Assembly: GCF_900114445.1 (NCBI RefSeq)
Contig: NZ_FOTB01000006.1
Location: 186,001 to 250,000 of the forward strand
Direction of reading: 5' to 3'
DNA length: 64,000 bases
Source of the DNA: Salinicoccus halodurans
GTDB taxonomy: Bacteria; Bacillota; Bacilli; Staphylococcales; Salinicoccaceae
This document shows positions 1-7,041 of this stretch, piece by piece (position 1 is the stretch's first letter; every line of letters starts with the position of its first letter). The notes beneath the pieces are model-generated. The model saw only the letters and a program-made list of their open reading frames with translations. It ran no database searches and was not told the DNA's origin. Position numbers and translations under genes: made by a program.

Positions 1-1228
1 CCACTTCGGACGGGAGGACATTTTCACCACCTGTAATAATGAGTTCCTTCTTCCGATTGATGATGAATACATCCCCCTCTTCATCTTTTCGGGCTAGATC
101 ACCAGTGAGAAAATAACCGTCTGCAAATGATTTTTCTGTTTCTTCCGGTTTATTCCAATAACCTGGTGTAACGTTTTTGCCTTTTACAGCCAGTTCCCCT
201 ATTTCACCAGTTTCAACGTCGTTATGATCTTCATCCACAATACGCATATCCACATACATAACAGGTTTGCCAATACTCATTGGTTTTTTGATTGCATTAT
301 GTGGTGTATTAACCATGGCAAGCGGTGCTTCGGTTAAACCATATCCATTGATTAATGTGTAACCCATACTTTCGAATTTTTTCTGTACAGCCGGGAGGGG
401 CACAGAACCTCCTTGTATTAAAAATTCAATATTTTTGAAATTCTTAATATCAAAATTATCAGCTACTAACATGCCATAATACATAGTTGGTATCAGGATT
501 AAATAATTCGGCTGGTACTTTGCCATGAGCTCATTTAATTCCCCACCGTCGAAATAGCGATGCAGAATCAATGTTCCGCCTGCCATTATTAAAGGCAGAG
601 CTAAATCATTAAATCCTAGTACGTGAAACATTGGAGTCGATATAATCGTTGAATAACTGGAATTTATTTTATAAGTTAATGCTGTATTAATCACATTACT
701 GACAAACGAATCGTAAGTGAACATAACCCCTTTTGGTAAGCCTGTCGTTCCGCTCGTATATATTAAGGATGCAAGGTCATCGCTTTCTACATCAACACTT
801 TTAAATGGCCGATGGTGTTCAGGATTAACAATTTCATCATATTCCGGTGAATCAATATCCATATGGATCAGCTGTTCTGGAATCCCTTTCAGGGATTCCA
901 GATGATTTGAGGCATAAAAAATCAACTTGGCACCAGAATCAGAAATAACACTTTCAATCTCCATAGGCTTCAGCCGCCAATTTATAGGCAGGAAAACAGC
1001 TCCCATTTTAAAAGAAGCGAATAACATATCTAATATTGCCACATCGTTTGGTGCAAATATACCAACGACATCCCCACGTTTTATTCCCTGATCCTGCAAA
1101 TAATTCGCTAAATTCTCAGCACGGATGTTTAAATCCTGATACGACCATTCCGTCCCTTTTCCAGGGTCAATAACTGCCGCTTTCACTTCGTCATAATTTG
1201 ATCTTGTTTTAATCCAATCATAATTCAT
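1..1228 (-). CDS. AMP-forming acyl-CoA synthetase (partial, C-terminus off the left edge)
   Basis: Reading the minus strand from an ATG at 1228 (preceded by GGGGAAG) gives an uninterrupted frame to the window edge, about 409 residues. It contains the AMP-binding P-loop YTSGTTGLPKGV, the adenylate motif GYGLTEAPLA, and YFLTGDLARKDEEG near the hinge, as in the ANL superfamily of fatty-acid or carboxylate CoA ligases. These enzymes adenylate a carboxylate with ATP and transfer it to CoA in the cytoplasm. The gene lies 27 nt downstream of the CoA-transferase gene and is very likely in the same operon, as fadX and its fad neighbours are in S. aureus. Substrate chain length cannot be read from the sequence. 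MenE or another ANL ligase is possible but less likely given the partner. Confidence 0.93.
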   Translation of the reverse strand, partial: MNYDWIKTRSNYDEVKAAVIDPGKGTEWSYQDLNIRAENLANYLQDQGIKRGDVVGIFAPNDVAILDMLFASFKMGAVFLPINWRLKPMEIESVISDSGAKLIFYASNHLESLKGIPEQLIHMDIDSPEYDEIVNPEHHRPFKSVDVESDDLASLIYTSGTTGLPKGVMFTYDSFVSNVINTALTYKINSSYSTIISTPMFHVLGFNDLALPLIMAGGTLILHRYFDGGELNELMAKYQPNYLILIPTMYYGMLVADNFDIKNFKNIEFLIQGGSVPLPAVQKKFESMGYTLINGYGLTEAPLAMVNTPHNAIKKPMSIGKPVMYVDMRIVDEDHNDVETGEIGELAVKGKNVTPGYWNKPEETEKSFADGYFLTGDLARKDEEGDVFIINRKKELIITGGENVLPSEV

Positions 1229-1255
1229 ATTTATCTTCCCCTTTGTTAATATGCT

Positions 1256-2815
1256 TCAATTTTTAATCGATTGCTTCAATTTCCCCCAATTGTTTTGGTA
1301 GATGTCCTCATCCATTATTTTAAGTTCATCAGAAATAAGTGGAACAAAATCCATTTTTTCCAGAATTTCCTTTTGTAAATCCAATCCTGGTGCAATTTCA
1401 ATTAATTTCAAACCTTCATCAACCAGCTCAAAAACAGCCCTTTCAGTCACATAAAAAACCTGCTGGTTCAACTCTCTAGAGTAAGCGGCATTGAAATCCA
1501 CATTTTGAACATTTTCTACAAATTTATGTGACTCCCCCTCACGTTCAATAATCAGCTGATTATTCTCACAGATAGTTTCGCTTCCCACGACCAAAGTTCC
1601 TGAAAAAATAATAGTTTTTACTGTCTGACTGATGTCTATGAACCCACCGCTTCCACTCATTTTATTACCGAAGCTAGAAACATTCACATTTCCAAACCGA
1701 TCGATTTCTGCAAAACTGAGATACGCTATATCCAGTCCGCCATTGTATATAAAATCCCATGTCATATCATGACGCATTCTTGCATCCAGATTATAGTTCA
1801 TGCCGAAGTTATTTTTGCTGCCGATGACTCCCCCGAATACACCAGTATCAATATTAAGCTGCACCAGGTCTTCCACCTGTTCTTCTATTAATAAGTTTGA
1901 CAGCTCATTATTTATACCAAAACCAATACTTACTACATTCCCTTCATTTAAAAACTGTGCAGACCGTCTTAAGATAATTTTGCGGGAACTGAGTTCAATA
2001 AATTGCGCTTGTATATCATTCACCCTATAGTCGCCTGACAGGGCAGGGTCATAGTAAGTTTGCATCACCTGCTTATGATATTCCGGATTTTTATTTACAA
2101 CAACATAATCCACAAGTTCACCGGGAATAAATACATCTGTGGAACGAAAATTTCCACTCTGAACTATCTCTTTGACTTGAACAACTACCTTTCCACCATT
2201 GTTGCGGGTCGCTGCTGCTGCATTGTATCCTTCTCCCAAATGAGCTTCGTGAGTCATAAAAATATTTCCTTTTTCGTCAGCATATGTCCCTCTTAAGAGA
2301 GCCACATCAACGCCAGGAAAGTCATAATGCAAATATTCTTTTCCTTTAATTTCTAATAAAGAAACCAAGTCCTCGTCTGTAATATCATTAACCTTGCCAC
2401 CCGAACTTCTCGGGTCTACATTAGTATTTAAACCAATTTTTGTAATCACTCCCGGAGAAGAATCAGAGTGGTTTCTGTATTGCGTGGCAATAACACCTTG
2501 CGGGTAAAAATAAGCTTCAATTTCATTATTTTTAATCGCATTAATAGTGACTGGTGAAGCTGTAAGAAGACTTGTTATCAGACGTTTAACCATTCCCCGC
2601 TTAACGAAAGAATCAAGATCATAGCCATCTGTGTAATCACTTATATCATTCGCAATGATAAACGTAATATTATCGGGTACTCTGGTTTCATCATATTCTT
2701 CAACTAAATGTTTTAGTATTTCTACTGGCAAGTTTCCAACTGATAAAGCTGCGATGGAAATAACGTCTCCAGTGTTAACGATATTTTTTAAATCATTGTA
2801 TGAAATAATCTGCAT
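1256..2815 (-). CDS. Family I CoA-transferase (FadX / propionate CoA-transferase-like)
   Basis: 519 aa, the full length of the fused alpha-beta acyl-CoA:acetate/propionate CoA-transferases such as YdiF and Pct. The N-terminal half reads GDVISIAALSVGNLP and later SSGGKV. The C-terminal half has NEGNVVSIGFGINNE followed by NIDTGVFGGVIGSKNNFG, matching the active-site block TxExGxxGG of the family. At the position of the catalytic glutamate this protein has Asp323, an oddity discussed separately. It moves CoA between short-chain acyl-CoA and free acids. ATG at 2815 follows GGGAG by 8 nt. It is first in an operon with the acyl-CoA synthetase. Family assignment is strong; substrate is unknown. Confidence 0.88.
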   Translation of the reverse strand: MQIISYNDLKNIVNTGDVISIAALSVGNLPVEILKHLVEEYDETRVPDNITFIIANDISDYTDGYDLDSFVKRGMVKRLITSLLTASPVTINAIKNNEIEAYFYPQGVIATQYRNHSDSSPGVITKIGLNTNVDPRSSGGKVNDITDEDLVSLLEIKGKEYLHYDFPGVDVALLRGTYADEKGNIFMTHEAHLGEGYNAAAATRNNGGKVVVQVKEIVQSGNFRSTDVFIPGELVDYVVVNKNPEYHKQVMQTYYDPALSGDYRVNDIQAQFIELSSRKIILRRSAQFLNEGNVVSIGFGINNELSNLLIEEQVEDLVQLNIDTGVFGGVIGSKNNFGMNYNLDARMRHDMTWDFIYNGGLDIAYLSFAEIDRFGNVNVSSFGNKMSGSGGFIDISQTVKTIIFSGTLVVGSETICENNQLIIEREGESHKFVENVQNVDFNAAYSRELNQQVFYVTERAVFELVDEGLKLIEIAPGLDLQKEILEKMDFVPLISDELKIMDEDIYQNNWGKLKQSIKN

Positions 2816-3244
2816 TTTTCAAGCTCCCGACATTATTTATTCCATTTGAACACTTTCATATTCTTCCCCTTTTTTCACCCCCATCATTTAAAATGTATCA
2901 CCTAACACTAAATTTGTAAACGGTTTCATTTCATAATTCAGGAGTTCTTATAAGATAAAGTTTTAAACCTGATGTTATAACCTAGTCCTAAAAACAATAA
3001 AAAAAGCACTCATATCAATACTTAAATAGAGAAAGTGAAAATTAGTACAAAATGAAATAACACAAAATAATAGAGTTATTAAATTGAAACTATTATTCCT
3101 TGACATATCTCCTTAAAAATGTCCAAGTAAAAACCATCACGCATAAGCCTGATGGTTTACATAGTTAGATTTGATTTCATCCAAGTTACACAATAACAAC
3201 CGCATTAACGAAAGCGTTGCATTAAAAAGACACGAGGAAGACAC
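2816..3244. other. Intergenic, no gene seen
   Basis: About 430 AT-rich bases between the CoA-transferase gene and the prophage left end. No ORF with a ribosome site was found. A 9-bp inverted repeat (AAACCATCA at 3131-3139 with TGATGGTTT at 3150-3158) followed on the minus strand by a short U-run may be a weak terminator. Confidence 0.5.
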
Positions 3245-3280
3245 AACCCCCCCTCCAAATCAACGTTTGGAGGGGGGGTT
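3245..3280 (-). terminator. Strong hairpin; ancestral tRNA-operon terminator
   Basis: A perfect 15-bp stem (AACCCCCCCTCCAAA at 3245-3259 with its complement at 3266-3280) with a 6-nt loop. It sits immediately outside the left att core. Removing prophage A would put it just downstream of tRNA-Ser, so it is best read as the original terminator of the tRNA operon, displaced 41 kb by integration. Confidence 0.75.
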
Positions 3281-3281
3281 A

Positions 3282-3301
3282 ATAACGGACAGTGAGGGAT
3301 T
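3282..3301. repeat. Prophage A att core, left copy
   Basis: The 20-bp sequence ataacggacagtgagggatt is identical to 44137-44156, where its last 15 bases form the 3' end of tRNA-Ser(GGA). It is the direct repeat left by site-specific integration and marks the left junction. Confidence 0.95.
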
Positions 3302-3424
3302 GAGGATAGCTACCGTAACTTACCGTAAGTGTTTGAAACGTTGATTTAATAGGGTTTCATTATTAAGTATTTGCCGTTATGTCGTGTAACCTATCAAGTA
3401 AAATGGCACAAGAGTGGCACAATA
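3302..3424. promoter_or_regulatory. attP arm with probable integrase arm-type sites
   Basis: This holds a short repeat (TACCGTAACTTACCGTAAG) and the tandem pair ATGGCACA / GTGGCACA at 3402-3419. The TGGCACA pair also occurs on the other side of the core, just after the integrase gene (about 44093-44112). The whole arm is similar to 52261-52388 in prophage B. These are likely sites bound by the N-terminal domain of the integrase. Confidence 0.6.
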
Positions 3425-3464
3425 AGATAGAATGGACTTAACAATTATTTAGGAGGAGTTAATA

Positions 3465-3983
3465 TTGGAATTAGATAAAAAAGATAGAAAGAGAATGCAC
3501 AGTCTACACGTCGACATTCAAAATAATAATGACTTATTATCGAAATCAGATTGGCTTATTTCTAAAAGACAAAAACGTAAATTAACTGAGAAGAATAATA
3601 AAATTGAAACAGAGTTAAATGAATTTAGAATTAAGTATGATGATCCTGAGATAGATAAAAAGGCCTATCATGCTACTGTTGAAAATAGTAACTGGACGAA
3701 AGCAGGAAACGCAGCAGACTCAATAGGAAAGAGCATGCAATCCACCGGCAAGAAAATAACGAAGGTTGGCATGCACACCACAGGCGCCGTCTGGTCTCCT
3801 CTTATCTACGCGGGCTACCAGGGCGTTAAACATGCACGGAAGAAGCCAAAGAACGAAACGCCGGAGCAGGATCTGATTGAATTGATTAAAGAAGTGGAAG
3901 CAGCGCATAGAGATGGAAAGATTGATGAAGAACAAAAGCGCAGTTATGTACTGGACTTCGTAGATAACTATTATAGGAAATAA
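3465..3983 (+). CDS. Prophage left-end moron, hypothetical basic coiled-coil protein
   Basis: 172 aa starting with TTG, 6 nt after AGGAGGAG. It is the only plus-strand gene at the left end and lies immediately inside the attP arm, the position used by lysogenically expressed morons. The N-terminus (1-60) is Lys/Glu-rich and helical. A Gly/Ala-rich stretch (about 85-120) could be amphipathic. The last 45 residues (PEQDLIELIKEVEAAH...) resemble the short SHOCT-type C-terminal oligomerisation motif, a weak suggestion. No signal peptide or enzyme motif. It has its own terminator. Function unknown. Confidence 0.7.
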   Translation: MELDKKDRKRMHSLHVDIQNNNDLLSKSDWLISKRQKRKLTEKNNKIETELNEFRIKYDDPEIDKKAYHATVENSNWTKAGNAADSIGKSMQSTGKKITKVGMHTTGAVWSPLIYAGYQGVKHARKKPKNETPEQDLIELIKEVEAAHRDGKIDEEQKRSYVLDFVDNYYRK

Positions 3984-3988
3984 AAAAT

Positions 3989-4020
3989 GCCGCCCGACCA
4001 ATTAAGGTTAGGCGGCTTCT
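3989..4020 (+). terminator. Intrinsic terminator of the moron
   Basis: GCCGCC (3989-3994) pairs with GGCGGC (4011-4016), followed by TTCTTT, 6 nt after the moron stop codon. Confidence 0.75.
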
Positions 4021-4262
4021 TTGTCAGCAGTTTTCCAGGCTGCGTGACTAGCACAATATAGTGTTTCTATTATACCACAAAAAACACCCAACCGGTGGAT
4101 GTCCGGCCAGGTGTACATATAAGACAGGTTGAGTCTCGACAACCTAAAATGATTATATATAATTAATGAAAATAATACCAGTGTTTTTTATGTATACCCG
4201 CCCGGTGTGTAAAGCCGGACAGGCTGCGAAGTAGTACATGTGGTGCGCGTTAGTGGCTTGGG

Positions 4263-5864
4263 TTACTTCCAATCGCCCCAATCATCCCCGACTTCTCCTG
4301 TAACAGGATTCCAACGCTTAACCGGAGTCCATTGCGGAGAATACTTATCGAGCAACCAGATGTGATCGTCAGAACGTGCAATCTCACGATAATCAAGTCT
4401 CTGACCGGGCTTCATCCATCCGGTGGAAGGAGCGCTCAACAATGGGCTCCCCTTACGCTTCTTGATAGGCTCGTTACCATTTACCCACACACCCTCATAT
4501 TCAGCCCATTGTGAGCCAACTTCTTCATTGTAGTTCCAGTCGAGTTCTGAAGTATCTGTGGATGGAGCGTCTTTTTTTGTTTTATCTGCAGGCTTTTTAA
4601 CCCTAAGTTTCTGTCCAATACTAATAGTATTCGATTTCAAATTGTTCCAAGACTTCAAGTCAGGTACGGACACATCAGCAGCTTGCGAAATCGCCCATAG
4701 CGTATCACCTTTTTTAGCCGTATACGTCGAACCGCTGACAGATGGTTTGTTTGATGATGGTTTAGGTGGCGCACTTGGTGCAGATTTCGTATTCTTGAAT
4801 GCTACACCGAAATACTGACATACCGCTTTAACGTCGCACTCTGCCATATCTTCGATGTACTCGTCCTGATACTTACCGAATATTAAAGGGAAGTCCAAAG
4901 CGTTCGTCATGAATCCATGTTCGACCAGTACCATCGGGAATGTGGTTGATTCTCTTATCATGTGGAGGTTAGTCCATGAGTTGTACTTTGAAGCATGCAG
5001 ACCGTTGCCGTGAATGCCATAGCCCATGTCTATCATGTTGTTGATGATATTTGACGCAAACTGTTTTCCTTGCTTGCTTGTGTACCAGTAAAAAGCACAA
5101 CGCCCGCCAGCTTTCGCCGCTCCGGCATTCGCATGTAGAGAAATACCTAAGTCAGGACGCTTACTGTCGTAGTAATTTGTACGCTGGATCAATCCAACAT
5201 CATTACTGTCAAACGGTTGTGCCATGATGACATCAAAACCGTTGTGTTCCAATAATGCTTTTACACGTTTCGCTAGTTTGTTGTTGAAGCTAAATTCCGC
5301 ATATCCCTTGCCGTTTTTATACACACCTTTACCTGGTGGAAATGTGTTCTTACCATGTCCAATGTCCAGTGCGATTACTTTTCCCACATTTACACTTCCT
5401 TTATTAATTTCTTTATCCCATTCGTATAATTGATTTTCTTCGATGATATCGAGTAACTTTTCACCGTATTGTTTATCGGTTGCATAAGGAGATTCATCCA
5501 ATGCTTTTACTTGAGATTTATAATCCTTTGCTGCCGTCACACCGGCGTATACTTTAGTGCGCCACGGTGTGGACGTGAAGAAGCCTGCACGATCTCTGAA
5601 TGATTCAGTGAAAGATGGATACTTCCTGAATGCTGCATCAATGAAGAATTGGTTCCCATTCTTATCTTGTTCAGGCGTTCTCACAGTATAGGATTGACCG
5701 TTGTACGAACCTTTGATCCCGAATAAGTTATTGGCCTTTACCGCTAGTTCCGATTTGCCCCACCCCGTTTCAAGTATGGCTTGAGCCGCTAGGACGGATG
5801 GCAGTACGCCGGATTTACTGTATGCGGCTATGGCATGTGGCTTAATCTTTGATAAGAAGCTCAC
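4263..5864 (-). CDS. Phage endolysin: glucosaminidase + amidase_3 + LysM + SH3-like
   Basis: 533 aa. Residues 1-150 are a GH73/FlgJ-type N-acetylglucosaminidase (AAQAILETGWGKSELAVKANNLFGIKG, with the catalytic Glu in ILETGWG). Residues about 160-345 are an amidase_3 domain with ALDIGHG, SLHANA and VEHGF zinc and catalytic motifs. Residues about 380-425 are a LysM repeat (KKGDTLWAISQAADVS), and the C-terminus is an SH3-like wall-binding domain. It cleaves two bonds of host peptidoglycan at lysis. Two catalytic domains in this order are common in staphylococcal phage lysins. It follows the holin gene in the lysis cassette. Confidence 0.95.
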   Translation of the reverse strand: MSFLSKIKPHAIAAYSKSGVLPSVLAAQAILETGWGKSELAVKANNLFGIKGSYNGQSYTVRTPEQDKNGNQFFIDAAFRKYPSFTESFRDRAGFFTSTPWRTKVYAGVTAAKDYKSQVKALDESPYATDKQYGEKLLDIIEENQLYEWDKEINKGSVNVGKVIALDIGHGKNTFPPGKGVYKNGKGYAEFSFNNKLAKRVKALLEHNGFDVIMAQPFDSNDVGLIQRTNYYDSKRPDLGISLHANAGAAKAGGRCAFYWYTSKQGKQFASNIINNMIDMGYGIHGNGLHASKYNSWTNLHMIRESTTFPMVLVEHGFMTNALDFPLIFGKYQDEYIEDMAECDVKAVCQYFGVAFKNTKSAPSAPPKPSSNKPSVSGSTYTAKKGDTLWAISQAADVSVPDLKSWNNLKSNTISIGQKLRVKKPADKTKKDAPSTDTSELDWNYNEEVGSQWAEYEGVWVNGNEPIKKRKGSPLLSAPSTGWMKPGQRLDYREIARSDDHIWLLDKYSPQWTPVKRWNPVTGEVGDDWGDWK

Positions 5865-5917
5865 TTTGTCACCTCTTTCTCATAATAAAAAAGAAACCAT
5901 TCGGAATTACCGAACAG

Positions 5918-6199
5918 TTACTTCTCTGTATCTTTAAATCCTCTATTCGTTTTTGTCGCTATATCATAAATACCTGATGCTGAAAGTCCTGATATGCCTC
6001 CTGCCAGTAAATGACCACCCACCGACAAGTCTGCTGTTATCTCCGGTACTACTAGAGCAATTGCACCGACCAGTAGACCGATGAACAAGGATACCAGCGG
6101 CATAAGCTTTTCGGGTACAGTCGTTGTCTTTTTAATCAATTGTACAAGTGCCACTGTCAAGACTGAAATGACACCTGCGAATACGATGATTGTTTCCAT
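5918..6199 (-). CDS. Holin
   Basis: 93 aa with two or three hydrophobic helices (about 2-22, 33-52 and a Gly-rich segment at 60-80) and a charged C-terminus (FKDTEK). Size, topology and position directly before the endolysin fit a phage holin that permeabilises the membrane at the end of the lytic cycle. Confidence 0.85.
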   Translation of the reverse strand: METIIVFAGVISVLTVALVQLIKKTTTVPEKLMPLVSLFIGLLVGAIALVVPEITADLSVGGHLLAGGISGLSASGIYDIATKTNRGFKDTEK

Positions 6200-6217
6200 T
6201 TATTTCACCTCTTTAAA

Positions 6218-6301
6218 TTAAAATATAAACACATGCATTATTGTTGTAATGACAATGATCAATCCAACATTGAACAGCATTTCTTTTATGTCTTCACTCA
6301 T
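6218..6301 (-). CDS. 27-aa membrane miniprotein in the lysis cassette
   Basis: ATG at 6301 is 7 nt after GGAG. The product begins MSEDIKEMLFNVGLIIVI and is a short charged head followed by one transmembrane helix. It lies 18 nt before the holin gene and could modulate the holin. No homologue recognised. Confidence 0.55.
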   Translation of the reverse strand: MSEDIKEMLFNVGLIIVITTIMHVFIF

Positions 6302-6340
6302 TCTGTCACTCCGATCAAAGAGGGCAAAGTGCCCTCCTGG

Positions 6341-6397
6341 TTATCTGTTACACTGCCTGAAGAATAGACAGCACAGAAAGCAAGCCGCTGCGTACAT
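6341..6397 (-). CDS. Possible 18-aa Cys-rich peptide
   Basis: A very strong ribosome site (AAGGAGG, 8 nt before ATG at 6397) starts an 18-codon frame, MYAAACFLCCLFFRQCNR, hydrophobic with four cysteines. A GAGGGCA/TGCCCTC hairpin follows. The ribosome site makes translation plausible, but the frame is too short to be certain. Confidence 0.4.
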   Translation of the reverse strand: MYAAACFLCCLFFRQCNR

Positions 6398-6425
6398 ACT
6401 AACCACCTCCTTCTGCTAAATGCTT

Positions 6426-6806
6426 TTAGAATGGAAAGAACATCCCCCAGAATGTACCGACAATCATCAGAATGATGGAGACCACGCCCCCGGCAATCGT
6501 CCGGTTCTTCCACTTTTCAGAGTCCTTAAATTCATCAATGGAGTTTTTATTCTCCCGTGTTTCATGCACGAGGTTGTTCGTGGCAATCGTCTGCTTATGC
6601 TGTGCATCCGTCAATTTCTCCAGACCATCAAACAGTTTTCCTGTCTTTTCTTTGTTGTTCAATTCTGTCTCCTTAATCAACATCTTAATTTCATTGTGGT
6701 TATTATCTATTTTTGCATTCAGCTTGGTCTCCTGGTCTTTCAGCTTGTTGTTAATCTCTCTGATGTCTTCTTCGAGATAATCAACCCGCTTGTTTAACGT
6801 CTCCAA
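6426..6806 (-). CDS. XhlA/DUF2951-like coiled-coil membrane protein
   Basis: 126 aa. Residues 1-95 are a long charged coiled coil (NKRVDYLEEDIREINNKLKDQ...). One C-terminal transmembrane helix is at about 103-124 (AGGVVSIILMIVGTFWGMFF). This matches haemolysin XhlA / DUF2951 proteins found upstream of holins in Firmicute phages, thought to help lysis. Start is TTG at 6806 behind GGTGATG; no ATG is better placed. Confidence 0.75.
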   Translation of the reverse strand: METLNKRVDYLEEDIREINNKLKDQETKLNAKIDNNHNEIKMLIKETELNNKEKTGKLFDGLEKLTDAQHKQTIATNNLVHETRENKNSIDEFKDSEKWKNRTIAGGVVSIILMIVGTFWGMFFPF

Positions 6807-6849
6807 AATTCATCACCACCACCCCGTTTCAAAATAAAAAGAACAGCAC

Positions 6850-7041
6850 CTACTGGCTACTGTCCTTCAGTCGATTCACTTCACTCTGCAAATTTTTGTT
6901 TTCTTCATGCAGTTTTCCAATCTCTGTGTCTTTAGCTTCCAGTTCCATAATCAGACCGGCAATTTTATCGTAAGATCGAGACAATGCCTGCGACCACTCG
7001 CCATTCACAAATGCCATTTTTCTCCCAAAATCCTGTTCCAT
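6850..7041 (-). CDS. Small coiled-coil phage protein
   Basis: 63 aa, C-terminal half a heptad coiled coil (KLHEENKNLQSEVNRLKD). Its start overlaps the stop of the tail-protein gene, so translation is coupled. Small proteins of this kind follow tail-fibre genes in many staphylococcal phages. Function unknown. Confidence 0.7.
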   Translation of the reverse strand: MEQDFGRKMAFVNGEWSQALSRSYDKIAGLIMELEAKDTEIGKLHEENKNLQSEVNRLKDSSQ

